From positions 424,412 to 488,411 of the forward strand of contig NZ_QYBC01000001.1 of NCBI RefSeq assembly GCF_004137085.1: a stretch of DNA of 64,000 bases, written 5' to 3'. The notes under the pieces are model-generated. The model saw only the letters and a list, made by a program, of their open reading frames with translations. It was not told the DNA's origin and did no database searches. This document shows, in pieces, positions 11,524 to 21,903 of the stretch (within the stretch, counting starts at the first letter, position 1; the number at the start of each line of letters is the position of its first letter). Origin of the DNA: Lichenibacterium ramalinae (lineage in GTDB: Bacteria; Pseudomonadota; Alphaproteobacteria; Rhizobiales; Beijerinckiaceae). The position numbers and the translations under genes are program-made.

Positions 11524-11551
11524 CCCCCGGCGGCCACGGGCCGGCCGGGGG
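11524..11551 (+). terminator. GC-rich hairpin after groEL
   Basis: CCCCCGGC (11524-11531) pairs with GCCGGGGG (11544-11551), enclosing GGCC/GGCC around a 3-base loop. It starts 10 bp after the groEL stop and has no T-run. It lies between convergent genes, so it may serve both strands. Confidence 0.5.
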
Positions 11552-11575
11552 GCGTCGAAGCAAGCCGGCGCGGGT

Positions 11576-13606
11576 TCACGCGACCTGCGCCAGCCCCGGC
11601 GGCACCGGGCCGGCGGGCCAGGCCTCGCCCAGCATGCGGCGGCAGGCCTGCGCGTCCATCGGCCGGGCGTAGAGATAGCCCTGGCCCTGCTCGCAGCCCG
11701 CATCGCGCAGCATGGCGTTCTGGCTCGGCGTCTCGACGCCCTCCGCCGTGGTGGCGAGGCCGAGCTTGCAGGCGAGGTCGATGATGGTGGCGACGATGCC
11801 CCGCGCCTCGTCGCTGGTCTCCATGGCGCTGGTGAAGCTCTGGTCGATCTTCAGCTTGTCGAGCGGCAGGTGGTGGAGGCGGCTCAGCGACGAGTAGCCG
11901 GTGCCGAAATCGTCGAGCGCGAAGGTCACGCCGATCCGCCGCAGCGTGCGGATGGCGTCGAGCACGTCGGCGTTGATCTTGAGCAGCACGCTTTCGGTGA
12001 TCTCGAGCTCGAGACGGCCTGGCGCCAGGCCCGTTTCGGCCAGCACCGCGGTGACGCGCTCCACGAAGTCGTTTTCGAGCAACTGCTGGGCCGACACGTT
12101 GACGGCGACGCGCGGCGAACCCGGCCAGGTCGCGGCGTCCGCGCAGGCCCGCGCCAGCACCCGATGGCCCAGCGCCAGGATGAGGGTGCTGCGCTCGGCG
12201 AGCGGGATGAAGTCGGCCGGCGACACCCGGCCGTGGCGGGGATGCTCCCAGCGGGCCAGCGCCTCGCAGCCGACCGGCAGGCCCGTGGCGAGCGAGATCT
12301 GCGGCTGGTAGTGCACGTCGATCGCGTCCTCGGCCACGGCGGCGTGCAGGTCCTCCTCCATCTCGCGCCGGGCGGCGAATCCGCGCTCGATCGCGACGTC
12401 GAAGAGGCATTGGCGCCCGCGGCCGGCGGCCTTGACGGTGTAGAGGGCGAGGTCGGCGCGCTTGAGCAGCGTCACGGGTTCGCGCAGCGCCGTGCCGTCC
12501 ACCACGGTGCCGACGCTGAGGCCGGACCGGATCAGCAACTCGCCGATGCGGAAGGGCTCGGCCGTCGCCGCGCAGATCCGCTGGGCGATGGCGACGGCCT
12601 CCCCGGCCGCGGTCGGGGCCGGCAGCAGCAGGGCGAACTCGTCGCCGCCGAGCCGCGCGATGACGGGGACCTCGGGCACCGCCGCGACGAGGCGGGTCGC
12701 GAGTTGGGCCAGCAGAGCGTCGCCGACGTCGTGGCCGAAGCTGTCGTTGACCTCCTTGAAGTGATCGACGTCGGCGAGGAGCAGCGCCGTCGCCTCGCGG
12801 CGGCAGGCCGCGTCGAGGGCCATGTTGAAGGCGAAGCGGTTCGGCAGGCCGGTGAGCGCGTCGCGGTAGGCGAGGCGGCGCATCCCGGCATGCTGGTGCC
12901 ACAGGACCGCGGCGAGGGCGAAGGCCGCCGTCAGCAGGCCCGCCACCAGGACGAGCAGCATGTCGCGCACCGAGCGGAGCGACTCGCCCGCCCGGGTCAC
13001 GCTGGTGCCGGATTGTTCGCCGATCAGCGCCGTCGCCTGGGCCAGCGACGTTTCGAGCGGCGTCAGCACCGCCAGGGCCCGCCCGGCGTCCGCCGCGGTC
13101 TTCAGCCGTTCCGCGATGGCATCGGCCTGCGCCATGGCGGCGTCGATGGCACCGGCCAGGCCGGGGGCGGCGACCTCCATCTCGCGCGTCACGGCGGCGT
13201 GTTTGAACATCTCGGTGTGGTTGGTGAGGATGTCGAGCCGCAGCCGCACGAGGTCGGCCCCGGCATCGGTCGGGGCCAGGGCGAAGCGGCCGAATTCGGC
13301 GTCGAGGCGCAGCAGTTCGGCCTGCATCTGCGCGGCATCGAACACGTCGTTGTAGTGGGCCAGCTCGAGCAGGTCGTCGGCACGCCGGTGCGACAGCAGG
13401 AGCGCGCAGATCGCCGGCAGCGCCAGCAGGATGGTGATGGCGAGGAGCCAGCGCCGCATCAGGGCCCAGCGCAGCTCGTGCCGCTCGAAGGCGGACGGCA
13501 TCCGGCCATGCGCGCTCGACGGTGCCGGGGCCGTTCGGCTTCGCGGACGCGCCGAACCGCCCGTGGGGCTGGACTGCGCTGTCGGCGGGGTGGCTGTGTG
13601 TTGCAC
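11576..13606 (-). CDS. GGDEF-EAL membrane protein (cyclic-di-GMP turnover)
   Basis: 676 residues from GTG 13606, chosen because AGGAGAA lies 9 bases upstream; ATG 13501 is the alternative. Two transmembrane helices (about 50-70 and 220-242) bracket a periplasmic helical sensor domain. Then come a GGDEF domain with intact RLGGDEFALL and an EAL domain with CEALARWEHP, VNVSAQQL, DDFGTGYSSL and KIDQSF. Both catalytic signatures are present, so it may make and degrade c-di-GMP; which activity dominates cannot be read from sequence. Stands alone, convergent with groEL. Confidence 0.92.
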   Translation of the reverse strand: MQHTATPPTAQSSPTGGSARPRSRTAPAPSSAHGRMPSAFERHELRWALMRRWLLAITILLALPAICALLLSHRRADDLLELAHYNDVFDAAQMQAELLRLDAEFGRFALAPTDAGADLVRLRLDILTNHTEMFKHAAVTREMEVAAPGLAGAIDAAMAQADAIAERLKTAADAGRALAVLTPLETSLAQATALIGEQSGTSVTRAGESLRSVRDMLLVLVAGLLTAAFALAAVLWHQHAGMRRLAYRDALTGLPNRFAFNMALDAACRREATALLLADVDHFKEVNDSFGHDVGDALLAQLATRLVAAVPEVPVIARLGGDEFALLLPAPTAAGEAVAIAQRICAATAEPFRIGELLIRSGLSVGTVVDGTALREPVTLLKRADLALYTVKAAGRGRQCLFDVAIERGFAARREMEEDLHAAVAEDAIDVHYQPQISLATGLPVGCEALARWEHPRHGRVSPADFIPLAERSTLILALGHRVLARACADAATWPGSPRVAVNVSAQQLLENDFVERVTAVLAETGLAPGRLELEITESVLLKINADVLDAIRTLRRIGVTFALDDFGTGYSSLSRLHHLPLDKLKIDQSFTSAMETSDEARGIVATIIDLACKLGLATTAEGVETPSQNAMLRDAGCEQGQGYLYARPMDAQACRRMLGEAWPAGPVPPGLAQVA

Positions 13607-13661
13607 CTCGTCCGTTCTCCTGTCGGGCCACGCCGTTGTAGAGCTCGAACCTTTCCCGAGA

Positions 13662-14717
13662 TTAAATCGGCGCCGATACTGTGCTGCCGCGCGCCGTGCT
13701 GTCGCGCACCAGTATGTCCCATGCAACCTCAAGCTGCCGAGGGCCTGCCCCTTCCAGCCGCGCCAGGATGATCTCGGCCGTCAAGCGGCCGATGGCGGCG
13801 CGGGGCGGCCGCACGCTGGTGAGGGCCGGCACCAGGCAGGCGCTGGCCTCGGCGTCGCCGAACCCCACGACGCCGACGTCGTCGGGGACGCGGCGGCCCC
13901 GGGCCCGCAGCGCCCGCAGCACGCCGTAGGCGACGGCGTCGCTGTTGCACGCGATGCCGTCGACCTCGGGGTGGCGGGCGAGCAGCTCCGCCACCAGCCG
14001 CCCGCCGAGGTCGGGGTCGCCGGGTTCGGCGCTGGTCGCCAGGGCGGGCTCGCCGAGGCCCGCCGCCGCCAGCGCCTGCGCCACCCCGCGGCAGCGCTTG
14101 TGGGCGCGGGCGTCGTGCGGGCGCAGGCTGCCCACCACGGCGACGTGCCGGTAGCCGCGCGCCAGCAGGTGCTCGGCTTGGGCGCGGCCGATGGCGACGT
14201 GGTCCATGCCCACGGCGGAATCGATCGCCTCCCCGCCCACGTCCCACATCTGCACGACGGGGATGCCGGCCTCGCCCAGCATCCGCGACACGTCGCGGTG
14301 GTGGTCGATCCCCACCAGCGCCATGGCGGCCGGCCGCCAGCCCAGCAGGGCGCGGACGGCCCCGGCTTCGCGCGCCGGGTCGTAGTGGCTGTGGCCCAGC
14401 ATGACCTGGAAGTCCCGGGCCAGCAGCCCGGTCTGCAGCGCCTCGACGACGGCGGCGAATTCCGAGTGGAACAGCGAACTCACCACCACGCCGACCAGGG
14501 CGGAGCGCGTGCCGGCGAGGCTGCCGGCGATGCGGTTGGGCACGTAGTTCAGCTCGTCGAGCGCCGCTGCGATGCGCCCCAGCAGTTCCGGCCGCAGCGT
14601 GTGGGGCGCCCGGATGGCGCGCGACACGGTGTTGAGCGACACCCCGACGCGGGCCGCCACCTGCGCCAGCGTGGCACCGCCGCGCGGCTGAGGCCCGCCG
14701 CCCGCCCCCTGCCCCAT
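13662..14717 (-). CDS. LacI-family transcriptional regulator
   Basis: 351 residues. The HTH is ATLAQVAARVGVSLNTVSRA with the hinge helix LNYVPNRIAGSLAG, followed by a periplasmic-binding-protein-like effector domain (ALVGVVVSSLFHSEF to GVVGFGDAEASACLVPALTSVRP). ATG 14717 follows a strong AAGGAGG at 6 bases spacing. Divergent from the sulfatase operon across a 127-bp gap that holds a lac-operator-like palindrome, so it probably controls that operon and itself. The effector is unknown; a sulfated compound or its product is a reasonable guess. Confidence 0.9.
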   Translation of the reverse strand: MGQGAGGGPQPRGGATLAQVAARVGVSLNTVSRAIRAPHTLRPELLGRIAAALDELNYVPNRIAGSLAGTRSALVGVVVSSLFHSEFAAVVEALQTGLLARDFQVMLGHSHYDPAREAGAVRALLGWRPAAMALVGIDHHRDVSRMLGEAGIPVVQMWDVGGEAIDSAVGMDHVAIGRAQAEHLLARGYRHVAVVGSLRPHDARAHKRCRGVAQALAAAGLGEPALATSAEPGDPDLGGRLVAELLARHPEVDGIACNSDAVAYGVLRALRARGRRVPDDVGVVGFGDAEASACLVPALTSVRPPRAAIGRLTAEIILARLEGAGPRQLEVAWDILVRDSTARGSTVSAPI

Positions 14718-14753
14718 GACCGCCCTCCTTCGCCGCCCGCCGCCGGACGTTGC

Positions 14754-14765
14754 GTTAGCGCTCAC
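14754..14765. promoter_or_regulatory. LacI-type operator candidate
   Basis: GTTAGCGCTCAC is symmetric at 5 of 6 base pairs around the central CG and differs from the ideal lac-operator core GTGAGCGCTCAC at one base. It lies midway between the divergent lacI-type gene and the sulfatase gene. Confidence 0.55.
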
Positions 14766-14844
14766 TCTGTGCGAGCGTCGCCGCCATGTCGAGGAGCGCC
14801 GCGGATGAGCCGGTGCCCGAAACACCCCCGGGGGAGGCGAGCGG

Positions 14845-16314
14845 ATGGCTGACGCGGGGGCGCCCGGCGAGGGTGGGGCGGCGGCCGGACGGCCCAACAT
14901 TATCCTCGTCATCACCGACCAGCAACGGTTCGACACGATCGCCGGGCTCGGCTTCCCCTATGCCACGACGCCGACCCTCGACCGGCTGGTCGCCGAGGGC
15001 GTCGCCTTCACGGAATGCCACGTCACGGCCCCTTCCTGCGTGCCGTCGCGGGCCAGCCTGTTCAACGGCCACTATCCCCACACGACCGGCGTGCTGGCCA
15101 ACGGCCAACCCTGGCAGCGCACCTGGGTGGAGCAGCTGCGCGACGCGGGATACCGCTGCGTCAACGTCGGCAAGATGCACACGATCCCGTACGATTCCGA
15201 TTCCGGCTTCCACGAGCGCTACGTCGTCGAGAACAAGGACCGCTACCTCGAGGGCCGCTGGTACTTCGACGAATGGGACAAGGCGCTGGCCGCCAACGGG
15301 CTCGTCAAGCAGCAGCGCGAGCAGTACCGGCTGCGCGAGGACTACCGCGACCGCCTCGGCGCCTTCGACTGGGAGCTGCCCGAGCGGCTCCATTCGGACG
15401 CCTTCGTGGCCGGCATGGCGAAGTGGTGGGTCGAAACCTATCCCAAGACCGAGCCGCTGTTCCTCCAGGTCGGCCTGCCGGGCCCGCACCCGCCCTACGA
15501 CCCGCCGGCGCGCTATTCCGAGCCCTACCTGGCGCGCCAGGACCTGCCCCTGCCGAATCCGTCCCGCGCGGAGCTCGACGCCCTGCCCGCAGCCCTGAAG
15601 GAGAAGCGGCACCACGACGCCGCCGTGGACCACGACAGCGTCGCCTGGACCCTCGACCCCACCCCCGAGCAGATGCAGCGCGTCTGGGCCCACTACCTCG
15701 GCAACGTCACCCTGATCGACGAGAAGCTGGGCGAACTGCTGTCGTCCCTCGAGGACCGCGGCTACCTCGACGACGCCGTGGTGATCTTCACCTCGGACCA
15801 CGGGGAATGCCTCGGCGACCACGGCCTCAGCCAGAAATGGTCGATGTACGACGTCGTCACCCGCGTGCCGACGATCGTCTGGTCGACGGCGGGGCGCTTC
15901 GCGGGCGGGCGGCGCGTCGACGGCCTGTGCCAATGGTTCGACCTCGGCCCGACGATCCTCGAACTCGCCGGCCTCGTGCCGCCCGCCACCTTCGAGGCCC
16001 GCAGCCTGCTGCCGGCGCTGGAAGGACGGGACTGGACGCCGCGGCCCTACGTGTTCTGCGAGCAGGGCGGCGACGTGTCGCTGACCGGCGCCGACTTCAT
16101 CACCGGGGTGCGGAGCGAGCGGTGGAAGCTGGTCCATTTCAAGGGATCCGAGGAGGGCCAGCTGTTCGACCTCGCCGCGGACCCCGGCGAGGTCCGCAAC
16201 CTGTGGAACGATCCCGCCCATCTCGACACGCGCCGCGCCCTGCTCGACGTGATGCGCGACTGGCTGATCGATTCCAACGTCCGCACCCGCGACCGCCAGG
16301 CGGCGACGCGGTGA
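14845..16314 (+). CDS. Type I sulfatase (formylglycine-dependent)
   Basis: 489 residues without a signal peptide, so probably cytosolic. N-terminal metal site [15 protein letters not shown]65-V-P-S-R69 is the C-x-P-S-R sequence in which Cys becomes formylglycine. Further family motifs are [27 protein letters not shown] and [13 protein letters not shown]. It cleaves sulfate esters; the organic group is unknown. Conversion of Cys needs a formylglycine-generating enzyme, not seen in the window. The stop overlaps the permease start (GTGA), putting hydrolase and importer in one operon: import first, then intracellular desulfation. Confidence 0.93.
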   Translation: MADAGAPGEGGAAAGRPNIILVITDQQRFDTIAGLGFPYATTPTLDRLVAEGVAFTECHVTAPSCVPSRASLFNGHYPHTTGVLANGQPWQRTWVEQLRDAGYRCVNVGKMHTIPYDSDSGFHERYVVENKDRYLEGRWYFDEWDKALAANGLVKQQREQYRLREDYRDRLGAFDWELPERLHSDAFVAGMAKWWVETYPKTEPLFLQVGLPGPHPPYDPPARYSEPYLARQDLPLPNPSRAELDALPAALKEKRHHDAAVDHDSVAWTLDPTPEQMQRVWAHYLGNVTLIDEKLGELLSSLEDRGYLDDAVVIFTSDHGECLGDHGLSQKWSMYDVVTRVPTIVWSTAGRFAGGRRVDGLCQWFDLGPTILELAGLVPPATFEARSLLPALEGRDWTPRPYVFCEQGGDVSLTGADFITGVRSERWKLVHFKGSEEGQLFDLAADPGEVRNLWNDPAHLDTRRALLDVMRDWLIDSNVRTRDRQAATR

Positions 16315-17102
16315 GCGGGGCGCCGGCGGCGGCCTCGGCCGGGGCGCGCCGCCTCGGCCCCTCCGCCATGCTGGGCCTCAACCTCCTGGCCGTGGCGGCC
16401 GGGCTCGCGGCCTGGTGGGGGCTCACGGCCGCGGGCGCCATCGGCCTGCCCGGGCCCGGCGACGTCGCGCTCCAGGCGCTGGCCTCGGCGCGGGACGGGC
16501 AGCTCTTCGGCGACGCCGCCGCGAGCCTCGCCCGCGTGCTCGCCGGCTTCCTCCTCGGCATCGCCCTCGCCGTGCCGGTGGGGTTTCTCATGGGGTGGTA
16601 CGCGGTGGCGCGCGGCCTCGTCGAGCCCTACGTGCAGTTCTTCCGGGTCATCCCGCCGCTCGCCATCATCCCGCTCGCCATCGTGACGCTCGGCATCGGC
16701 GAGGCCCCCAAGGTCTTCGTCATCTTCCTCGCCGCCTTCCTGTCCTCCGTGGTGGCGACCTACCAGGGCGTGGTGGGGGTCGACCGAACCTTCATCGACG
16801 CCGCCCGGGTGCTGGGCGCCGGGGATTTCACCATCTTCCGCCGCGTCGTGGTGCCGGCCTCGACGCCCTTCATCATGGTGGGGGTGAGGATCGGGCTCGG
16901 CTCCTCCTGGGCGACGGTGGTGGCGGCGGAGCTCATCGCGGCGCAATCGGGCCTGGGCTTCCGCATGCAGCAGGCCCAGCTCTACTACGACCTGCCGACC
17001 ATCTTCGTCAGCCTCGTCGCCATCGGGGTGCTGGGCCTCGCCATGGACCGGGGCGTCGTGGCGCTCGACCGCCGCCTCACCGCCTGGCAGGAGCGCGCGT
17101 GA
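16311..17102 (+). CDS. ABC permease, sulfonate/nitrate/taurine type
   Basis: 263 residues, about six transmembrane helices, with the EAA loop [22 protein letters not shown] region typical of SsuC/TauC-like permeases. GTG 16311 overlaps the sulfatase stop; its own stop overlaps the next start. Together with the following ATPase and binding protein it makes a complete importer. Substrate specificity is inferred from the sulfatase: a sulfate ester or sulfonate. Confidence 0.9.
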   Translation: MSGAPAAASAGARRLGPSAMLGLNLLAVAAGLAAWWGLTAAGAIGLPGPGDVALQALASARDGQLFGDAAASLARVLAGFLLGIALAVPVGFLMGWYAVARGLVEPYVQFFRVIPPLAIIPLAIVTLGIGEAPKVFVIFLAAFLSSVVATYQGVVGVDRTFIDAARVLGAGDFTIFRRVVVPASTPFIMVGVRIGLGSSWATVVAAELIAAQSGLGFRMQQAQLYYDLPTIFVSLVAIGVLGLAMDRGVVALDRRLTAWQERA

Positions 17103-17914
17103 CGGCCCGCAAAATCGCCCCCGAGGTCGCCCCTAAGATCGCTTTCGAGGCCGTGTCGCGCGACTTCGCCGCGCCCGACGGCTCCCGCTTCACGGCGCTC
17201 GACCGCTTCTCGCTCGCCGTCGCCGACGGCGAGTTCGTCACCGTGGTGGGGCCGTCGGGTTGCGGCAAGTCCACCGCCATGGCCATCGCGGCCGGTCTCA
17301 CGCCGCCGTCGGGGGGCCGCGTGCTGGTCGACGGACGCGCGGTGCGCGGCCCCGGCCCCGACCGGGGCGTCATCTTCCAGCAATACGCGCTGTTCCCCTG
17401 GCTGACGGTGCGGCGCAACGTCGAGTTCGGGCTCGAGATCGCGGGCCGGCCGCGGGCGGAGCGGCGCGCCGTCGCCGACCACTTCATCGACCTCGTCGGG
17501 CTGACGCCCTTCGCCGAGGCCCTGCCCAAGACGCTGTCGGGCGGCATGAAGCAGCGCTGCGCCATCGCCCGCGCCTATGCGGTGAACCCCGCCATCCTGC
17601 TGATGGACGAGCCCTTCGGGGCGCTCGACGCCCTGACGCGGGTGGGGCTGCAGGACCAGCTCCTCGACACCTGGAGCCGCGAGCGCCGCACCGTGATGTT
17701 CATCACCCACGACGTCGAGGAGGCCGTCTACCTGGCGAGCCGCGTCGTCGTCATGGCGGCCCGGCCGGGGCGGCTCCACAGCGTGATCGCCGTGGACCTG
17801 CCCTACCCTCGCACCGAGGAGATGCGCCTCTCCTCCCATTTCGCGGCGCTGCGCAACCGCGTGTGGCGCGCCGTCTACCATCCCGACCGGCCGGAGGAGG
17901 CCCCGACATGCTGA
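17099..17914 (+). CDS. ABC ATP-binding protein, sulfonate/nitrate/taurine type
   Basis: 271 residues. Walker [11 protein letters not shown]-loop QQYALFPW, signature LSGGMKQR, Walker [12 protein letters not shown] and switch His in [10 protein letters not shown] are all intact; the order and the [12 protein letters not shown] segment are typical of SsuB/TauB. GTG 17099 overlaps the permease stop by 4 bp; the last 7 bases overlap the start of the binding-protein gene. Confidence 0.95.
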   Translation: MTARKIAPEVAPKIAFEAVSRDFAAPDGSRFTALDRFSLAVADGEFVTVVGPSGCGKSTAMAIAAGLTPPSGGRVLVDGRAVRGPGPDRGVIFQQYALFPWLTVRRNVEFGLEIAGRPRAERRAVADHFIDLVGLTPFAEALPKTLSGGMKQRCAIARAYAVNPAILLMDEPFGALDALTRVGLQDQLLDTWSRERRTVMFITHDVEEAVYLASRVVVMAARPGRLHSVIAVDLPYPRTEEMRLSSHFAALRNRVWRAVYHPDRPEEAPTC

Positions 17915-18879
17915 CGAGACGCGCCCTGCTGGCCGGCGTGGCCGCCGCCCTGCCCTCCGCCGCCCTGCCCTCCGCCGCCCGGGCCGCCGGCAAGCCCGTG
18001 CGGATCGGCTATATCGGGGATTTCCCCAACGCGAGCCTCTTCGCCGTCGCGGAGGACCAGAAGCTGTGGGACGCGGAGGGCCTGGTGCCGGACCTCAAGG
18101 TCTTCACCAACGGCCCCATCCAGATCCAGGCCATGGGGGCCGGCAGCCTCGATTTCGGCACGATCGGCCCCGGCGCGCTGTGGCTGCCGGCGAGCGGCCG
18201 CGCCAAGGTCGTGGCCATCGACGACGTCGGCTTCAGCGACCGGCTGATCGCCCAACCCGGCATCGGCTCCATCGCCGACCTCAAGGGGCGCAAGGTCGGG
18301 GTGCCGCAGGGCACGTCGGGCGACATGATCCTGCGGCTCGGCCTCGCCAAGGCGGGGATGACGATCAAGGACGTCGATCTCGTGCCGATGGACCCCAGCA
18401 CGGTCGTGACGGCCTTCTCGTCCGGCCAGATCGACGGGGCCGGCATCTGGAACCCGCTGGTCGACGTCATCCGCCGGCGGGTGCCGGGCCTCAAGGAACT
18501 GGCGTCCAACAAGGACTTCTATCCCGACGTATCCTTCGTCAACGCCGTGGTGGCGCGCAACGAGACGGTGCGCGACGACCCCGACCTCGTCCGCGCCCTC
18601 GTGCGGGTCGTGAAGAAGGCCATCGACTACCGCGCCGCGAACCTCGACCGCAGCGTGGCGCTGACCTCGGCCTTCATCCACGTGCCGGTCGACGTGCTGG
18701 CGCCGGTGGCGAAGAGCCGCCTGCTGCTGACCAGCGCCCAGCTCGACGCCTTCACGCGCGACGGCACGGTGGACCGGTGGCTCGGGCGCTTCAACGACAT
18801 GTTCAAGGCCTTCGGCACCGTGCCCGATCCGCTGCCGCCCGAGCGCTACTACGAGGGCAAGCTGTTCCTGTCGGCCTGA
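17908..18879 (+). CDS. ABC substrate-binding protein, sulfonate/nitrate type
   Basis: 323 residues with a twin-arginine-like leader ([18 protein letters not shown]). The mature protein has the SsuA/NMT1 pattern: RIGYIGDFPNASLFAVAEDQ, GSLDFGTIGPGALW, GRKVGVPQGTSGD and AFSSGQIDGAGIW. GGAGGAGG 8-15 bases upstream of ATG 17908 is a strong ribosome site. The duplicated LPSAA in the leader is a small repeat. Last gene of the sulfatase operon; its end overlaps the convergent CitE-like gene by 31 bp. Confidence 0.92.
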   Translation: MLTRRALLAGVAAALPSAALPSAARAAGKPVRIGYIGDFPNASLFAVAEDQKLWDAEGLVPDLKVFTNGPIQIQAMGAGSLDFGTIGPGALWLPASGRAKVVAIDDVGFSDRLIAQPGIGSIADLKGRKVGVPQGTSGDMILRLGLAKAGMTIKDVDLVPMDPSTVVTAFSSGQIDGAGIWNPLVDVIRRRVPGLKELASNKDFYPDVSFVNAVVARNETVRDDPDLVRALVRVVKKAIDYRAANLDRSVALTSAFIHVPVDVLAPVAKSRLLLTSAQLDAFTRDGTVDRWLGRFNDMFKAFGTVPDPLPPERYYEGKLFLSA

Positions 18880-19706
18880 GCCGGCACGCCGGCCCGGCGC
18901 AGGATCGCCTCGGCGCGCAGGCGCACCGGCGCGTCGACCATGGCGCCGTCGACCGCCACGGCCCGCCCGTCGCGGGCCGCCGCCAGAACGCGCCCGGCCC
19001 AGGCGACCTCCGCCGCCGTCGGGCCGAAGCCGGCGCGGGCCGGCGCGACCTGGGCGGGGTGGATCAGCAGCTTGCCGCCGAAGCCGAGCGTCGCGGCCTC
19101 GCGGGCCTCCGCCTCGACGGGCGCGGGGTCGCGGTAGCCCGGCGTCACGCCGTCGAGCGGCGCGGGACGGCCGGCGAGGCGGCTCGCCAGCACGGTCTCG
19201 GAGCGGAAGGCCAGCAGCGGCTCGCGCGCATCCGCGCAGCCTAGGTCGGCGGCGAGATCGATGGAGCCGAAGGCGAGCCGCGCCGCCGCCCGGGCGATGT
19301 CGCGCGCCGCCGCGACGCCGCGCGCGCTCTCGATCAGCGCCAGGACGGGGCGGCCGCCCGCGGCCCGCCCCGCCGCCGCCACGGCCTCGGCCGATTCCGC
19401 CTTGGGCAGCACGAGGCCGGCCAGCGGCAGGGCGGCGGCGGCGGCGAGGTCCTCGGCCTGCCAGGGGGAGCCCTCGGCATTGACCCGCACCAGCACCGGG
19501 CAGGCCGCGGCCGCGACGGCGTCGCGCGCGGCGAGCAGGGCCGCCCGCGCCGCATCCTTGCCGCCCGGCGCGACGGCGTCCTCGAGGTCGAGGATCACGG
19601 CATCGGCGCCGGCCGCGAAGGCCTTGGCGTAGCGGTCCGGCCGGTCGGCCGGCAGGAACAGCGGCAGGAACAGCGGCCCGGCGGGGCCGTCGCGCGTCGA
19701 GGTCAT
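18849..19706 (-). CDS. HpcH/HpaI-CitE-like aldolase/lyase
   Basis: 285 residues. FLPADRPDRYAKAFAAGADAVILDLEDAV is split here by motif: LFLPADRPDRY, then DAVILDLEDAV, then LVRVNAE, ALIESARGV and FGSIDLAADLG, all characteristic of CitE/MCL-type beta-hydroxyacyl-CoA lyases (Glu in LIES and Asp in GSID bind Mg2+). It splits acyl-CoA substrates into acetyl- or glyoxylate-like units; which one is unclear. GGGAGA precedes ATG 19706. Only 56 bp after the amino-acid ABC operon on the same strand, so probably co-transcribed. Confidence 0.88.
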   Translation of the reverse strand: MTSTRDGPAGPLFLPLFLPADRPDRYAKAFAAGADAVILDLEDAVAPGGKDAARAALLAARDAVAAAACPVLVRVNAEGSPWQAEDLAAAAALPLAGLVLPKAESAEAVAAAGRAAGGRPVLALIESARGVAAARDIARAAARLAFGSIDLAADLGCADAREPLLAFRSETVLASRLAGRPAPLDGVTPGYRDPAPVEAEAREAATLGFGGKLLIHPAQVAPARAGFGPTAAEVAWAGRVLAAARDGRAVAVDGAMVDAPVRLRAEAILRRAGVPAQADRNSLPS

Positions 19707-19762
19707 GGCGTTTCTCCCGGCCGGCACCGTGCCACCGCGGGCCGGCGCCGGCCAGCCCGCCG

Positions 19763-20571
<809 letters not shown>

Positions 20572-20575
<4 letters not shown>

Positions 20576-21240
20576 GGCCCGGCGAACCGGAAGCGCGACA
20601 GGCGCGCTTCGGCGAGGCGGCCGAGGCCGCCGCAGGCCTCGACGAGGCCCCAGTAGAACAGCGCCAACAGCGTCAGCGCCTCGACGAAGCGGTAGGTTTC
20701 GGAGCCGATGGCGCTGATCTCCAGGGTGAGTTCGGGGACCGTGATGACGGACAGCACCGCCGTCTCCTTGAGCAGGAGCACCGTCATGTTGACAAGGGCG
20801 GGCAGCACCAGCACGGCCATCTCGGGCACCTGGATGCGGAGCACCGTCTGCGCCCGGGTGAAGCCGAGGCAGGCCGCCGCCTCGACGTGGCCGGCCGGCA
20901 CGGCCGCGAAGCCGGCCCGCACGATCTCGCTGTAATAGGCGCTGCCGTAGAGCGTCAGCGCCAGGAGGCCGGCCGGGATGGGGTCGAGCGAGAGGCCGAT
21001 GAAGGGGCCGCCGAAATACAGCAGGAACAGCTGCACCAGGAAGGGCGAGCCCCGCAGCACCTCGACGAAGAGCTTGAGGGCGAGGTCGACCGGCCGCGGC
21101 CCGAAGCGCCGCGCCACCGCCACGGCGGCACCGAGCGCGACGCCGAGCACGGCGCTCGCCGCCCAGACCGCCACGGTGACGCCCGATGCGGCGAGGACGT
21201 CGGGCAGCTTCTCGGCCAGGAGGCCCCAGTCGACCGTCAC
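20572..21240 (-). CDS. Polar amino-acid ABC permease
   Basis: 222 residues, HisM/GlnP-like, with about five helices. Family motifs FVEVLRGSPFLVQLFLLYFG, SAYYSEIVRAGFAAVP and the EAA region AAACLGFTRAQTVLRIQVPE are present. It follows the other permease gene by 10 bp; two different permeases indicate a heterodimeric HisQM-type channel. Confidence 0.94.
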
Positions 21241-21250
21241 GGCCCGCGCC

Positions 21251-21892
21251 TCATGCCCGCCCCCAGCGCGCGCGGCGCTCCAGCGCGTGGCCGAGCCCCG
21301 CCACGGTCCAGTCGATCGCGAGGTAGAGGGCGCCGGCGGTGGCGAACATGGGGAGCGGCCGGTAGGTGCTGGAGGCGAGGTCCTGCGCCATGCGGGTCAG
21401 TTCCACGACGCCCACGACCGAGACGAGCGACGAGGCCTTGAGGATCATGATGGCCTCGCTGACGAGGGTCGGCAGGGTCAGGGCGACGGCGATCGGCACG
21501 CGGATGCGGCGGAACTGCTGGACGGCGCCGAGCCCCGCCATGTCGGCCGCCTCGAGGAGGCCGCGCGGCACGCTGAGGAAGCCGCCGCGCAGGTTCTCGG
21601 CCTGGTAGGCGGAGGTGCACAGCGTCAGCCCCACGACGGCGGCGACGACGCCGGGCACGTCGATCCCCGCGGCCGGCAGCAGGTTGTAGATCAGCAGGAG
21701 CTGCACGAGCAGCGGCACGCCGCGGAAGAACGACACGTAGACGCGGGCCGGCACCGAGACTAGGCGGCGGCGCGACAGCGACGCGACCGAGACGAAGAGG
21801 CCCAGCGCCAGCCCGAGCGCGATCGACACGCCGCTGATCGCCACCGTGAGGCCGGCCGCCCGGACGAGCAGCGCCAGCAAGGTGAGCGACAC
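21251..21892 (-). CDS. Polar amino-acid ABC permease
   Basis: 213 residues from GTG 21892, chosen because it lies 11 bp after the binding-protein stop and starts the first helix. Motifs YVSFFRGVPLLVQLLLIYN, SAYQAENLRGGFLSVP and EAADMAGLGAVQQFRRIRVP match HisQ-like permeases. Pairs with the next permease. Confidence 0.92.
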   Translation of the reverse strand: MSLTLLALLVRAAGLTVAISGVSIALGLALGLFVSVASLSRRRLVSVPARVYVSFFRGVPLLVQLLLIYNLLPAAGIDVPGVVAAVVGLTLCTSAYQAENLRGGFLSVPRGLLEAADMAGLGAVQQFRRIRVPIAVALTLPTLVSEAIMILKASSLVSVVGVVELTRMAQDLASSTYRPLPMFATAGALYLAIDWTVAGLGHALERRARWGRA

Positions 21893-21903
21893 GGGACGGC
21901 CGC

